DNA of 64,000 bases from assembly GCF_042646425.1 (NCBI RefSeq), contig NZ_JBHRTR010000028.1, forward strand, positions 558,001-622,000, given 5' to 3'. The notes below the pieces were generated by a model. It was not told where the DNA came from. It did no database searches and saw only the letters and a list, made by a program, of their open reading frames with translations. The stretch is from Marinibaculum pumilum (GTDB lineage Bacteria > Pseudomonadota > Alphaproteobacteria > Ferrovibrionales > Ferrovibrionaceae). Below, in pieces: positions 1 through 8,008 of this stretch; within the stretch, counting starts at the first letter, position 1, and each line of letters starts with the position of its first letter. The position numbers were made by a program, and so were the translations under genes.

Positions 1-1
1 G

Positions 2-400
2 CTGCTGGCCGACGAGCCGATCGCCTCCCTCGACCCGTCCTCGGCGCGGCGGGTGATGGAGACCCTGGCCAGCCTGAACCGGGAAGACGGGATGACCGTG
101 ATCGTCTCCCTCCACCAGGTGGAATATGCCCGCATGTACTGTCCCCGCACGATCGCGCTGAAGGCGGGAGAGGTGGTGTTCGACGGAGCCTCCACCGATC
201 TCACCGCCGCGCGGCTGCGGGAGATCTACGGCGATGCGAGCGAGGAACTGATCCTGCCCGGCCTCACCGATGCTGCCCCGGCGCCGGCCGGGGCGCGCGC
301 CGGCGCCGGGGCGCCGGCGGGACAGGCCGCCGCGGCGGCCCTGGCCGTCCCGATGCGGCCGGCCCGCCACACGCTCGAGGTCGCGGCCGGCCGCACCTGA
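2..400 (+). CDS. phnC: Phosphonate ABC transporter ATP-binding protein, C-terminal part
   Basis: This is the end of an ABC-transporter ATPase whose start lies before the window. The first visible residues hold the end of Walker B and the D-loop (LLADEPIASLD), and the H-loop histidine follows in VSLHQVEYA. The last 40 or so residues are an Ala/Pro/Gly-rich tail that looks disordered and is not part of the ATPase fold. Family knowledge: PhnC energises PhnE for uptake of phosphonates or phosphate esters. The assignment to PhnC rather than another importer rests mainly on the phnD and phnE genes that follow within 43 and about 1160 bases. The gene is read on the same strand, so one operon is likely. 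Confidence 0.88.
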   Translation: MLADEPIASLDPSSARRVMETLASLNREDGMTVIVSLHQVEYARMYCPRTIALKAGEVVFDGASTDLTAARLREIYGDASEELILPGLTDAAPAPAGARAGAGAPAGQAAAAALAVPMRPARHTLEVAAGRT

Positions 401-442
401 CCCACGTCGAACTGTCGTCCAAACCGAGGGGAGAGACGAACG

Positions 443-1450
443 ATGAACGCGTTCTTCAAGGGGGCTGCCGCGGCTGCCCTGCTGATGGCGGCCGGCACCG
501 GCACGGTCGCCGCCGCGGACGATGCGAAAGTGATCAACTTCGGCATCATCTCCACCGAATCCTCGCAGAACCTGAAGACCATCTGGGATCCTTTCCTGGC
601 CGCTATGAGCGAACAGACCGGGATGGAGGTGAAGCCCTTCTTCGCCTCCGACTATGCCGGCGTGATCGAGGGCATGCGCTTCGGCAAGGTCGATGTCGCC
701 TGGTTCGGCAACAAGTCGGCGATGGAAGCCGTCGACCGCGCCGGCGGCGAGGTTTTCGCGCAGACCGTCGATTCCGAGGGCAATCCCGGCTACTGGTCGC
801 TGCTGATCACCCACAAGGACAGCCCGCTGTCGAAGCTCGAGGACGTCCTGGCCTGCGACCAGTCGCTGACCTTCGGCCTGGGCGACCCGAATTCCACCTC
901 CGGCTTCCTGGTGCCGACGACCTTCGTCTATGCGCAGCGCGGCATCGATCCCCGCAAGTGCTACAAGACGGTCACCAATGCCAGCCACGAGGCGAACCTG
1001 ATGGCGGTTGCCGCCGGCCAGGTCGACTTCGCCACCAACAACACCGAGAACATGCGCCGGCTGGAGAAGACCGCGCCGGAGGCCCGCGCCAAGATCAAGG
1101 TGATCTGGCAGTCGCCGCTGATCCCGTCCGACCCGCTGGTCTGGCGAAAGGACCTGGACCAGGCGATGAAGGACAAGGTCTACACCTTCATCATGACCTT
1201 CGGCCGGATCGGCAGCCCCGAGGAAGTCGAGCAGGAGCGCCAGATCCTGACCGGTCTGCAGTGGGCGCCGTTCCGGCCCTCCTCCGATGCGCAGCTCTAT
1301 CCGATCCGCGTGCTGGCGATCAGCAAGGACATGGCCAAGATCGAGGCCGACGAAGGCATGTCCGCGGCGGAGAAGGAAGAGAAGCTGAAGACCCTCAAGG
1401 CCGAGAAGGCCAAGTACGAGATGCTGATGGAGAAGGTGCCGCAGGCCTGA
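443..1450 (+). CDS. phnD: Phosphonate ABC transporter substrate-binding protein PhnD
   Basis: A 335-residue periplasmic binding protein. Residues 1-25 form a signal peptide ending in an Ala-rich stretch (TGTVAAADDAK). The mature part reads like PhnD: VINFGIIST near the start, then FFASDYAGVIEGMRFGKVDVAWFG, and a later LGDPNSTSGFLVPTTF segment typical of phosphonate and phosphite binding proteins. The ATG follows a strong purine-rich ribosome site (GAGGGGAGAG, 426-435). It lies 42 bases after phnC and is followed by a strong hairpin before phnE, which may keep the binding protein in excess over the permease. Family knowledge: PhnD binds alkylphosphonates in the periplasm and delivers them to PhnE. 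The exact ligand cannot be read from sequence. Confidence 0.93.
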   Translation: MNAFFKGAAAAALLMAAGTGTVAAADDAKVINFGIISTESSQNLKTIWDPFLAAMSEQTGMEVKPFFASDYAGVIEGMRFGKVDVAWFGNKSAMEAVDRAGGEVFAQTVDSEGNPGYWSLLITHKDSPLSKLEDVLACDQSLTFGLGDPNSTSGFLVPTTFVYAQRGIDPRKCYKTVTNASHEANLMAVAAGQVDFATNNTENMRRLEKTAPEARAKIKVIWQSPLIPSDPLVWRKDLDQAMKDKVYTFIMTFGRIGSPEEVEQERQILTGLQWAPFRPSSDAQLYPIRVLAISKDMAKIEADEGMSAAEKEEKLKTLKAEKAKYEMLMEKVPQA

Positions 1451-1476
1451 CGGCCGGCACGATCCGCAATCGCGGC

Positions 1477-1510
1477 GGGGAGCCCCCTTGCGGGGCTCCC
1501 CTTCTTTCTT
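1477..1510 (+). terminator. GC hairpin with U-rich tail between phnD and phnE
   Basis: A perfect 10-bp stem (GGGGAGCCCC at 1477-1486, GGGGCTCCCC at 1492-1501) with loop CTTGC is followed by TTCTTTCTT. This has the form of an intrinsic terminator. It lies inside the operon, so it probably acts as a partial terminator or as a 3' stabiliser for the phnD message. Confidence 0.75.
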
Positions 1511-1558
1511 GAGCCGCCGTCCCCGGGCCGGGCGGCCCCGACAACGGGAGAGTGGCAG

Positions 1559-2401
1559 GTGCAGCAGGCCAGTGGTCCATCCGCCATCTCGGCGTCCGGC
1601 AGCGGCGCAGGCCCGGCGCCGGTCGAGATTCCCCCGCGGGACTGGGGACGCACGGCGTACAACCTGCTGGTCTGGGTCGCGCTGCTTCTGGTGCTGGGCT
1701 GGAGCTGGTCGCCGGCGGAGATGTACCGCTGGATCAGCCTGTTCTCCGACGCCGGCAACATGGCCGAATATGCCGGCGGCTTCATGGAGCCCAGCTTCCG
1801 CCACCTGGATTACTATATCGAGGAGATGATCCTGACCGTGCAGATCGCGGTCTGGGGATCGGTCCTGGCGGTGATCGCCTCGGTGCCGTTCGGCATCCTG
1901 TCGTCCAGCAACATGGCGCCGGTCTGGATCGTGCAGCCGGTGCGCCGGCTGATGGATGCGTTCCGCGCGATCAACGAACTGGTCTTCGCCGTGCTGTTCG
2001 TGGTGGCGGTCGGCCTGGGCCCCTTCGCCGGGGTGATGGCGCTGTTCGTCCATACCACCGGCGTGCTGGCGAAGCTGTTCTCCGAGGCGGTGGAAGCGAT
2101 CGACCCGCGCCCGGTGGAGGGGATCCGCACCACCGGTGCCGGAAAGGTGCAGGAGGTCGTCTACGGCGTGATCCCGCAGGTCCTGCCGCTCTGGATCTCC
2201 TATGCCCTCTACCGGTTCGAATCCAACACCCGGTCCGCCACCGTGCTGGGGCTTGTCGGCGCCGGCGGCATCGGCCAGGTGATGTTCGAATCCATCCGCG
2301 GCTTCCAGTATGCCGAAAGCGCGACCATCCTGCTGGTGGTGATCGTCACGGTGTCGATCATCGACCTGATCTCCCAGTACCTGCGGAAGCGGGTGATCTG
2401 A
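1559..2401 (+). CDS. phnE: Phosphonate ABC transporter permease PhnE
   Basis: A 280-residue inner-membrane permease. After a hydrophilic N-terminus of about 35 residues there are roughly six hydrophobic segments. The cytoplasmic EAA loop is visible as EAVEAIDPRPVEGIRTTGA, followed by VLGLVGAGGIGQVMFES, which is characteristic of PhnE. The chosen start is GTG at 1559 because GGGAGAG lies just upstream; no in-frame ATG is better placed. It forms the membrane channel for PhnC and PhnD. It is preceded by the phnD/phnE hairpin and followed by the DUF1045 gene after 56 bases. Only one permease gene is present, as is usual for PhnCDE systems with a single PhnE. Confidence 0.92.
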   Translation: MQQASGPSAISASGSGAGPAPVEIPPRDWGRTAYNLLVWVALLLVLGWSWSPAEMYRWISLFSDAGNMAEYAGGFMEPSFRHLDYYIEEMILTVQIAVWGSVLAVIASVPFGILSSSNMAPVWIVQPVRRLMDAFRAINELVFAVLFVVAVGLGPFAGVMALFVHTTGVLAKLFSEAVEAIDPRPVEGIRTTGAGKVQEVVYGVIPQVLPLWISYALYRFESNTRSATVLGLVGAGGIGQVMFESIRGFQYAESATILLVVIVTVSIIDLISQYLRKRVI

Positions 2402-2457
2402 GTCTCTGCCATCCGGCCCCGCTGTCCCAACACGCCGCGCCAAACGACCGATCGAGC

Positions 2458-3177
2458 ATGCGCTACGCCATCTACTACGCCCCGCCGGCGCAGCATCCGC
2501 TGCACGCCCTGGGCTCTGCCTGGCTGGGCCGGGACGCCCTGACAGGGGCCGCGGCGGCGCAGCCCGCGACCAGACTGCCGCCGGAAGAGCTGGCGGCGGT
2601 GACCCGCTCGCCACGACGCTACGGCTTTCATGCCACCCTGGCGCCGCCGCTACAGCTGGCGCGGGGTCGCGACATCGCCGGCCTGGAGGCGGCCGTCGCC
2701 GCCCTGGCCGCGCGGACCGATCCGTTCTCCCTGCCACTGGAACTGGGCAGCATCCAGGGCTTCCTGGCGCTGCGGCCGGCGGCCCGGCTGCCGGAGGTCG
2801 ATGCCCTGGCGGCCGCCTGTGTAGAGGTCGCGGAAGACTTCCGCGCGCCGCCGGGGGAAGCGGAGCTGGCGCGGCGTCGCGCCGCCGGCCTGACCCCGCG
2901 GCAGGAGGCTCTTCTGCAGCGCTGGGGCTATCCCTATGTGATGGACGAATTCCGCTTCCACATGACCCTTTCGGAGCGTTTGGAGGAGCCCCGCCGCAGC
3001 CGCGTGCTGGCCGCCCTGCAGGCGCATTTCGCTGGCGCGCTTGACCGCCCGGTATCGCTCGACGCCCTGACCATCTTCGCGGAGCCCGCGCCCGGCGGCC
3101 CGTTCCACCATCATCGTCGCTTTCCTTTTCTTGCCGGCAGCGACGCCGGCGCCGTTCGGAACATGAGACATGCCTGA
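2458..3177 (+). CDS. DUF1045 protein of phosphonate operons, 2H-phosphoesterase-like
   Basis: A 239-residue cytoplasmic protein of the DUF1045 family (PF06299; also described as a putative phosphonate metabolism protein because it recurs in C-P lyase operons). Two H-x-T-L motifs are visible, HATL at residues 58-61 and HMTL at 168-171. They are about 110 residues apart, the signature of 2H phosphoesterases, which act on cyclic phosphates or RNA ends. The ATG at 2458 begins MRYAIYY, a typical start. The gene ends 8 bases inside phnM, so the two are probably translationally coupled. The function of DUF1045 is not established. The catalytic motifs and the context make a role on the cyclic phosphate intermediate of C-P lyase a reasonable guess, but it is only an inference. 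Confidence 0.9.
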   Translation: MRYAIYYAPPAQHPLHALGSAWLGRDALTGAAAAQPATRLPPEELAAVTRSPRRYGFHATLAPPLQLARGRDIAGLEAAVAALAARTDPFSLPLELGSIQGFLALRPAARLPEVDALAAACVEVAEDFRAPPGEAELARRRAAGLTPRQEALLQRWGYPYVMDEFRFHMTLSERLEEPRRSRVLAALQAHFAGALDRPVSLDALTIFAEPAPGGPFHHHRRFPFLAGSDAGAVRNMRHA

Positions 3178-4315
3178 CAGCCGCAACCTGACCTTCGCCA
3201 ATGCCCGCATCGTCGCCCGCGACCGTATCCTCGAAGGCGAGGTGACCGTCGAGGACGGCCGCATCGCGGCGGTGGGCGCCGCGGCGGCACACGGCGTGGT
3301 GGAGGATCTGGGCGGCGACTTCCTGCTGCCCGGCCTGGTGGAACTGCATACAGACCATCTGGAGCCGCATTTCACGCCGCGGCCGAAGGTGCGCTGGAAT
3401 CCGCTGGCGGCCGTGCTGGCCCATGACGCGCAGATCGCCGGCGCCGGGATCACCACCGTGTTCGACGCGCTGCGGGTCGGCGGCGATGTCGATTCCGACA
3501 TCGCGAGCGACGCCGAGGTGCTGGCCCAGGCGATCGGCCGTGCCGGCGCGGCCGACATGCTGCGCGCGGAGCATCTGGTGCATCTGCGCTGCGAGGTCTC
3601 TGCCGCGGACGCCCTGACCGGCTTCGAGCGGATGAAAACCCGGCCGGAAGTCCGCCTGATCTCGGTGATGGATCACACGCCGGGACAGCGGCAGTTCGTG
3701 TCCATGGATGCCTACCGCACCTACTACATGGGCAAATCGGGGATGACCGCGGCGGAACTGGAAGACTATATCGCCATGCGCCAGGAGCAGCACCGGCGCT
3801 ATGCGGCCGACCATCGCCGCGGCATCGTCGCCGGCGCACGGGACCGCGGCATCGCGCTGGCCAGTCATGACGACGCGACCGAGGGTCATGTGGCGGAGGC
3901 GGTGGCCGACGGCGCGGCGATCGCCGAATTCCCCACCACCCGGGAAGCTGCCGCCGCCGCGCAGCGACACGGCCTGAAGGTGCTGATGGGGGCGCCGAAC
4001 GTCGTCCTCGGTGGCTCCCATTCCGGGAATGTCGCGGCCGCCGACCTGGCTGCGGGCGGCCTGCTGGACATCCTGTCCTCGGATTATGTGCCCTGCAGCC
4101 TGCTGCAGGCGGTGTTCCAGCTGGCCGACGAGGTTGCGGACATGGACCTGCCGGCGGCGGTGCGGCTGGTCAGCCTGAACCCGGCGCAGGCCGCCGGGCT
4201 GGACGATCGCGGCGAGGTCGCAGAAGGGCGCCGCGCCGACCTGATCCGTGTGCGCCTGACCGAGGGGCACCCGGTGGTCCGCGGCGTCTGGCGGGAGGGG
4301 CGTCGGGTGGCCTGA
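3170..4315 (+). CDS. phnM: Alpha-D-ribose 1-methylphosphonate 5-triphosphate diphosphatase PhnM
   Basis: A 381-residue amidohydrolase-superfamily enzyme. The metal-binding motif appears as VELHTDHLEPH (His60, Asp62, His63), the PhnM version of the usual HxH. Later metal-site segments are SVMDHTPGQRQF, ASHDDATEGHV and DILSSDYVPCSLL. Family knowledge: PhnM removes pyrophosphate from ribose 1-methylphosphonate 5-triphosphate to give the 5-monophosphate substrate of the PhnJ C-P lyase. The gene overlaps the DUF1045 gene by 8 bases and ends the visible phosphonate operon. The phnGHIJKL core is not in the window and would be expected upstream of phnC. Confidence 0.93.
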   Translation: MPDSRNLTFANARIVARDRILEGEVTVEDGRIAAVGAAAAHGVVEDLGGDFLLPGLVELHTDHLEPHFTPRPKVRWNPLAAVLAHDAQIAGAGITTVFDALRVGGDVDSDIASDAEVLAQAIGRAGAADMLRAEHLVHLRCEVSAADALTGFERMKTRPEVRLISVMDHTPGQRQFVSMDAYRTYYMGKSGMTAAELEDYIAMRQEQHRRYAADHRRGIVAGARDRGIALASHDDATEGHVAEAVADGAAIAEFPTTREAAAAAQRHGLKVLMGAPNVVLGGSHSGNVAAADLAAGGLLDILSSDYVPCSLLQAVFQLADEVADMDLPAAVRLVSLNPAQAAGLDDRGEVAEGRRADLIRVRLTEGHPVVRGVWREGRRVA

Positions 4316-4348
4316 GTCGCCCGCCGTCCGGCAAGCCCGTCTTCGGCC

Positions 4349-4891
4349 TCAGCCCCGGCCCGCCAGCATCCGCGCGTCGCGCCACAGCAGGCGTGCGATC
4401 TCCAGCACCATCAGCCCGAACGACAGTGGCACCATGACCAGGATCGGATAGACCGGCCAAGTCTCGGTGGCGATGCGCATCATCCGCTCCCGCGCGACGC
4501 CTTCCCAGGCAAACTCGAAGACGAAGCGGAACAGGATCAGGTAGATCACCAGTTCCACCGCCAGCACGAAGACGGAGACGGCGAGCCGTGCCCGCGGGCC
4601 CAGCCGGTCCACCAGGACGGTGAGGCGCGGGAAGGTGCCGTCGCGGTGGGCGATCGGGATCGCCCAGAACACCATCAGCGGGAACAGCACCCGCTCGATG
4701 ATGTTGTAGGCGCCCGGAATCAGGTCCGCCGCCAGCAGGTAGCGGCCCAGCACCGAGATCACGATCACCAGCATCATCGCCGCCAGGCAGGTGCCCGCGC
4801 CGTACTGCGCGATGCGGTTCTCCGCCAGGGTCAGGCCGCGGGTGAAGGCGGATGTCCGGCGTTCCGCGTCGTCTGGTCCCGACATGCTCAT
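4349..4891 (-). CDS. TRAP transporter small permease (DctQ family), system 1
   Basis: A 180-residue membrane protein with about four hydrophobic segments (for example AAMMLVIVISVLGRYLLA and SVFVLAVELVIYLILFRF), the normal layout for the small TRAP subunit. The chosen ATG at 4891 overlaps the TGA of the large permease as ATGA, so the two are translationally coupled; a second ATG two codons later is possible. The order on the minus strand is binding protein, large permease, small permease, with the small subunit last. It ends 33 bases from the convergent phnM. The substrate cannot be deduced from this subunit. Confidence 0.88.
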   Translation of the reverse strand: MSMSGPDDAERRTSAFTRGLTLAENRIAQYGAGTCLAAMMLVIVISVLGRYLLAADLIPGAYNIIERVLFPLMVFWAIPIAHRDGTFPRLTVLVDRLGPRARLAVSVFVLAVELVIYLILFRFVFEFAWEGVARERMMRIATETWPVYPILVMVPLSFGLMVLEIARLLWRDARMLAGRG

Positions 4892-6240
4892 TGGCCGATC
4901 CGCCCGGGCAGGAAGGTGATGCTCTCCGGCACCGCCAGCATGGCGGCCACGCCGATCAGGGCGGCGAACAGCGCGAACATGAAGGCGGGCCGGAAGATCC
5001 GCTCCACCGGATGCCGTGTCGCGGTGGAGGCGGCATAGACCGACAGGCCCACCGGCGGCGTGATCAGGCCCAGCGAGATCATGAAGCAGGCCATCACGCC
5101 GAACCACAGCTGGTCGACCTGGGCGCTGTCCAGGATCGGCAGGAAGATCGGGATCAGCAGCACCATCACCGCAGCCGATTCCAGCACCATGCCGAACAGG
5201 AAGAAGATCGCCAGCAGCACCAGCATGATCAGCATCTGCTGGTCGATGAAGGGCTGCACCAGGTCGACCAGTTCCCGCGGCACCTGGCTGAAGGACAGGA
5301 AGCGGCCGAACATCTCCGCCCCCATCACCAGCACCAGGATCATCGCGGTGACCTTCACCGCATCCTCCAGCGACAGCCAGAAGTCGCGCCAGCCGATCCG
5401 CCGCATCACCACCATGCCGACCAGGCTGGCGAAGGCACCGACCGCGCCGGCCTCGCCCGCGGTGACCACGCCGCCATAGATGCCGCCGAAGACGACGACC
5501 ATCAGGGCGACGACGAAGATGAAGGCCGACAGGCTGCGGCCGCTCACCGTGGCAAGGGCGGGGTCGTCGGCCGCCTCACCCTTTGTCGTCGTGCCGCCAT
5601 CCGCGGTGGCCGGCGGAATCTTCATCCGGTTGCCCTCGCGCCAGCCCAGATAGGCCAGGCAGCCGATATAGGCGCTGATGCAGACCAGGCCGGGGACGAT
5701 CGCGCCCATGAACATGTGGCCGATCGGCACCTGGGTCAGGGAGCCGTAGAAGATCATGATCAGGCTGGGCGGGATGATCGCCGACAGCGAGCCGGCGGCG
5801 GCGGCGGTGGCGATGGCCAGGTCCTTGGAATATCCGTAGCGCTCCAGCTGCGGCGAGGCGAGTGTGGACAGCGCCGCCGCGGTGGCGGATCCGGAACCGG
5901 AGACCGCGCCCAGCAGGCCGCCGGAGAAGATCGTCGCCACGCCCAGCGGAAAGCGCCGATGGCCGCTCAGCCGGTAGGCGACCTGGAACAGGTCGACGAC
6001 CACCCCGCCGCGCATCAGGAAATTCGCCATCAGCAGGTAGAGCGAGATGATCGAGAGCGAGAAGGTGGAGGTGGTGTAGAAGATGTTCGTCGCCACCATG
6101 CCGTCGAGCACCCGGCTGCCCTTGAGCAGGAAGATGCCGAGCAGGCCGGCGCCGAACATGCAGGTCGCCACGTTCTGGCCCAGCAGCATGAACAGGGCGA
6201 ACCAGGCGGCGAAGATCAGTATGATCAGCCAGACGTCCAT
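4888..6240 (-). CDS. TRAP transporter large permease (DctM family), system 1
   Basis: A 450-residue polytopic membrane protein with about a dozen hydrophobic segments. Family signatures are visible: SGSGSATAAALSTLASPQLE, IIPPSLIMIFYGSLT and LGLITPPVGLSVYAAS. Family knowledge: DctM carries the Na+- or H+-coupled transport path and receives the ligand from the periplasmic binding protein. The gene starts 120 bases after the dctP gene of the same system; that gap holds two hairpins. The stop overlaps the start of the small permease. At 450 residues it is slightly longer than the 425-430 usual for DctM, mainly from a polar loop around residues 215-235. Confidence 0.92.
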   Translation of the reverse strand: MDVWLIILIFAAWFALFMLLGQNVATCMFGAGLLGIFLLKGSRVLDGMVATNIFYTTSTFSLSIISLYLLMANFLMRGGVVVDLFQVAYRLSGHRRFPLGVATIFSGGLLGAVSGSGSATAAALSTLASPQLERYGYSKDLAIATAAAAGSLSAIIPPSLIMIFYGSLTQVPIGHMFMGAIVPGLVCISAYIGCLAYLGWREGNRMKIPPATADGGTTTKGEAADDPALATVSGRSLSAFIFVVALMVVVFGGIYGGVVTAGEAGAVGAFASLVGMVVMRRIGWRDFWLSLEDAVKVTAMILVLVMGAEMFGRFLSFSQVPRELVDLVQPFIDQQMLIMLVLLAIFFLFGMVLESAAVMVLLIPIFLPILDSAQVDQLWFGVMACFMISLGLITPPVGLSVYAASTATRHPVERIFRPAFMFALFAALIGVAAMLAVPESITFLPGRIGQ

Positions 6241-6305
6241 CGGCTGGAGGTTCCTCGGCAGGTGACGGGACGCCCGCAGGCGCCCGGGCAGGGCAGGCGC
6301 GGTCG

Positions 6306-6352
6306 GCCGGTGCCTTCGTGACGGGAAGGCACCGGCGGACCGCTTCGCGGTC
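6306..6352 (-). terminator. Two adjacent hairpins between dctP and dctM of TRAP system 1
   Basis: A perfect 12-bp stem (GCCGGTGCCTTC at 6306-6317 with its complement at 6325-6336, 7-base loop) stands beside a 6-bp stem (GACCGC at 6338-6343, GCGGTC at 6347-6352, loop TTC). No U-run follows on the minus strand, so an attenuator or mRNA-stabilising role after dctP is more likely than full termination. Confidence 0.5.
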
Positions 6353-6360
6353 TGGCCCCG

Positions 6361-7473
6361 CTACTGCAGGATCTTCTCCACCCCGTCGGGCAGCTGGCCG
6401 CCTTCGGCGGTGATCAGCTTCGCCCAGAGCCGTGCCGTCGCCAGCCCGGGCTCGCCCTGCTCCTCCATCTTGTCGATCCAGACCTTCCAGGTATTGGTCG
6501 CCGCCTGCGCCATATGCGCCTGCATCTCCGGCGACAGGGTCTTCACGTCGACGAACCTGGCGTCGTAGTCCTTCTTCGCCTCGTCGATCATGATCTCGTC
6601 CTGCTTCACCACATAGGCGGCATTGTCGAGGGCGGCCTGGCGGGCGGTCTCGTCCCAGACCTTCTTCAGGTCGTCGGGCATTTCGTCCCAGGTGTCCTGG
6701 CGGATCGCCAGATAGCTTTCCCAGCTGCCCATGTTGATACCGGTGATGGTGTATTTCAGCAGCTCCTGCACCGAATAGGAGCGCCAGTCGCCGATCGACA
6801 GCAGGATCCCCTCGATGGTGCCGCGGGACAGGGCCTCATAGGCCTCCGCCGCCGGCATGTAGACGGAGGTGGCGCCCAGCTGCTCCACGCCGATCACATG
6901 CAGGGTCGCACCGGCGCGTGCCGGCAGGCCCTGGAAGTCGGACGGGTCGTCCAGCACCTTGCCGGTGGTGGAGATCGCATAGGGCTGCGATGCGCCGAGC
7001 GGCCAGCCGACCAGGCCGTTGTCGGTCAGTTCCAGCTGGTAGAAGGTCTTGCCGTCCTGCAGTGCCACGTCGCTGTCCAGCAGCTTCTGGAAGGCGCGGG
7101 TGATCATCGGCGAATCCGTGCCCAGGGTCGGCAGCTGCGACACGTCGGACAGCGGGAATATGCCTTCCTGGTAGGGCGCCAGGAACGGCGCGGACACGTC
7201 GATCGTATGTCCGGTCAGGCCGTCATATTCGCGACCGACGGACACCAGTTCGCCGGCATAATACCGGTCGAAGGCAATGCGGCCGTCGGTCGCCTTCTCG
7301 ATCCGGTCGGCAAAGGGGTCCATGTGCTGGCCGACCCACATATGCTTCTGCGGCAGGGCGGAGGAGATGATCAGGTTCATCTCCTCTGCCGATGCCGCGG
7401 CCAGGGGCGCCGTGGCCGCGGCCAGGGCAAAGGCGCCGGCGGCAAGCAATCGTCGCGAAAAGAGTCCAGGCAT
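6361..7473 (-). CDS. TRAP transporter substrate-binding protein (DctP family), system 1
   Basis: A 370-residue periplasmic binding protein. The ATG at 7473 was chosen because GGAGGAAG precedes it and it opens a clear signal peptide (MPGLFSRRLLAAGAFALAAA, cleavage after about residue 30). The mature part shows DctP features: a glycan- or acid-binding type N-lobe (SALPQKHMWVGQHMDPFAD), AYEALSRGTIEGILLSIGDW, and the long C-terminal helices. It is first in the minus-strand operon dctP-dctM-dctQ and divergent from the DUF2218 gene, with 187 bases between them for promoters. The ligand is unknown; binding proteins of this family take carboxylated compounds. Confidence 0.92.
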   Translation of the reverse strand: MPGLFSRRLLAAGAFALAAATAPLAAASAEEMNLIISSALPQKHMWVGQHMDPFADRIEKATDGRIAFDRYYAGELVSVGREYDGLTGHTIDVSAPFLAPYQEGIFPLSDVSQLPTLGTDSPMITRAFQKLLDSDVALQDGKTFYQLELTDNGLVGWPLGASQPYAISTTGKVLDDPSDFQGLPARAGATLHVIGVEQLGATSVYMPAAEAYEALSRGTIEGILLSIGDWRSYSVQELLKYTITGINMGSWESYLAIRQDTWDEMPDDLKKVWDETARQAALDNAAYVVKQDEIMIDEAKKDYDARFVDVKTLSPEMQAHMAQAATNTWKVWIDKMEEQGEPGLATARLWAKLITAEGGQLPDGVEKILQ

Positions 7474-7660
7474 GGGGCTTCCTCCTCCAGTCGGCCGGGT
7501 TCGGTCCCGGCATCGTCGTACACAGGCATCTTTGCTGGTCGGCCAGCAAGCATCAAGCGGCATCGCCGGTGTCCGGCGACAACAGGACGCATCGCCGCCG
7601 GGGATCGATTGCTGCCGGGCCGGTGTTGTTGCCGGGTGCAACGATTTCAGGAGTGCAGCG

Positions 7661-7951
7661 ATGATCTGCAGCGAGACCAGCATCCGCACCGCCCATGCCA
7701 GCGGCTATCTGGCCGAACTGGCGGTGCGCCTGTCCGAACCCGCGGTCGTGGGCGATGGCGGGCTGAAAGCCCATTTCGACATCAGGGGCGGGCATTGCGA
7801 CCTGCAGGCCGATACCGAGCGGCTGGTGATTGCCTGCAGCGGCGAGCAGGAGGAGGTCGTCTCCGAACTGCGCCGCCTGGTGGAACAGAACTTCCCCGAC
7901 CAGCAGCCGGGGGACGAGATCGCGATCAACTGGCGGACCATCACCCTCTGA
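7661..7951 (+). CDS. DUF2218 domain protein
   Basis: A 96-residue soluble protein matching the DUF2218 pattern: SIRTAHASGYLAEL at the N-terminus, then a HFDIRGGHCDLQAD segment and an EIAINWRTI ending. Family members are small, about 90-100 residues, and of unknown function. The ATG at 7661 follows CAGGAG. It is divergent from the first TRAP operon and lies 57 bases upstream of the ZIP transporter gene. Family members often sit near iron or siderophore genes, so a metal-related role is conceivable here, but nothing in the sequence proves it. Confidence 0.85.
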   Translation: MICSETSIRTAHASGYLAELAVRLSEPAVVGDGGLKAHFDIRGGHCDLQADTERLVIACSGEQEEVVSELRRLVEQNFPDQQPGDEIAINWRTITL

Positions 7952-7953
7952 CC

Positions 7954-7983
7954 GCCGCCGCCGGCGGCATTGCCGGCGGCGGC
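7954..7983 (+). other. Perfect 12-bp GC hairpin downstream of the DUF2218 gene
   Basis: GCCGCCGCCGGC (7954-7965) pairs perfectly with GCCGGCGGCGGC (7972-7983) around loop GGCATT. No U-run follows. It starts right after the DUF2218 stop and overlaps the -35 of the proposed promoter of the ZIP gene. Confidence 0.45.
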
Positions 7984-7997
7984 CGGACGGGCATAAT
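7970..7997 (+). promoter_or_regulatory. Candidate sigma-70 promoter of the ZIP transporter gene
   Basis: TTGCCG (7970-7975), a 16-base spacer, then CATAAT (7992-7997). The predicted transcription start would be about 4-6 bases before the ATG at 8009, where there is no convincing ribosome site. This fits a leaderless or nearly leaderless message. Confidence 0.4.
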
Positions 7998-8008
7998 CCG
8001 CGCCCAGG

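Noticed and set aside
4852..6321. A 489-codon plus-strand frame opposite dctM of TRAP system 1
   Set aside because: The composition is dominated by His, Gln, Asp and Arg, the mirror image of a membrane protein gene.
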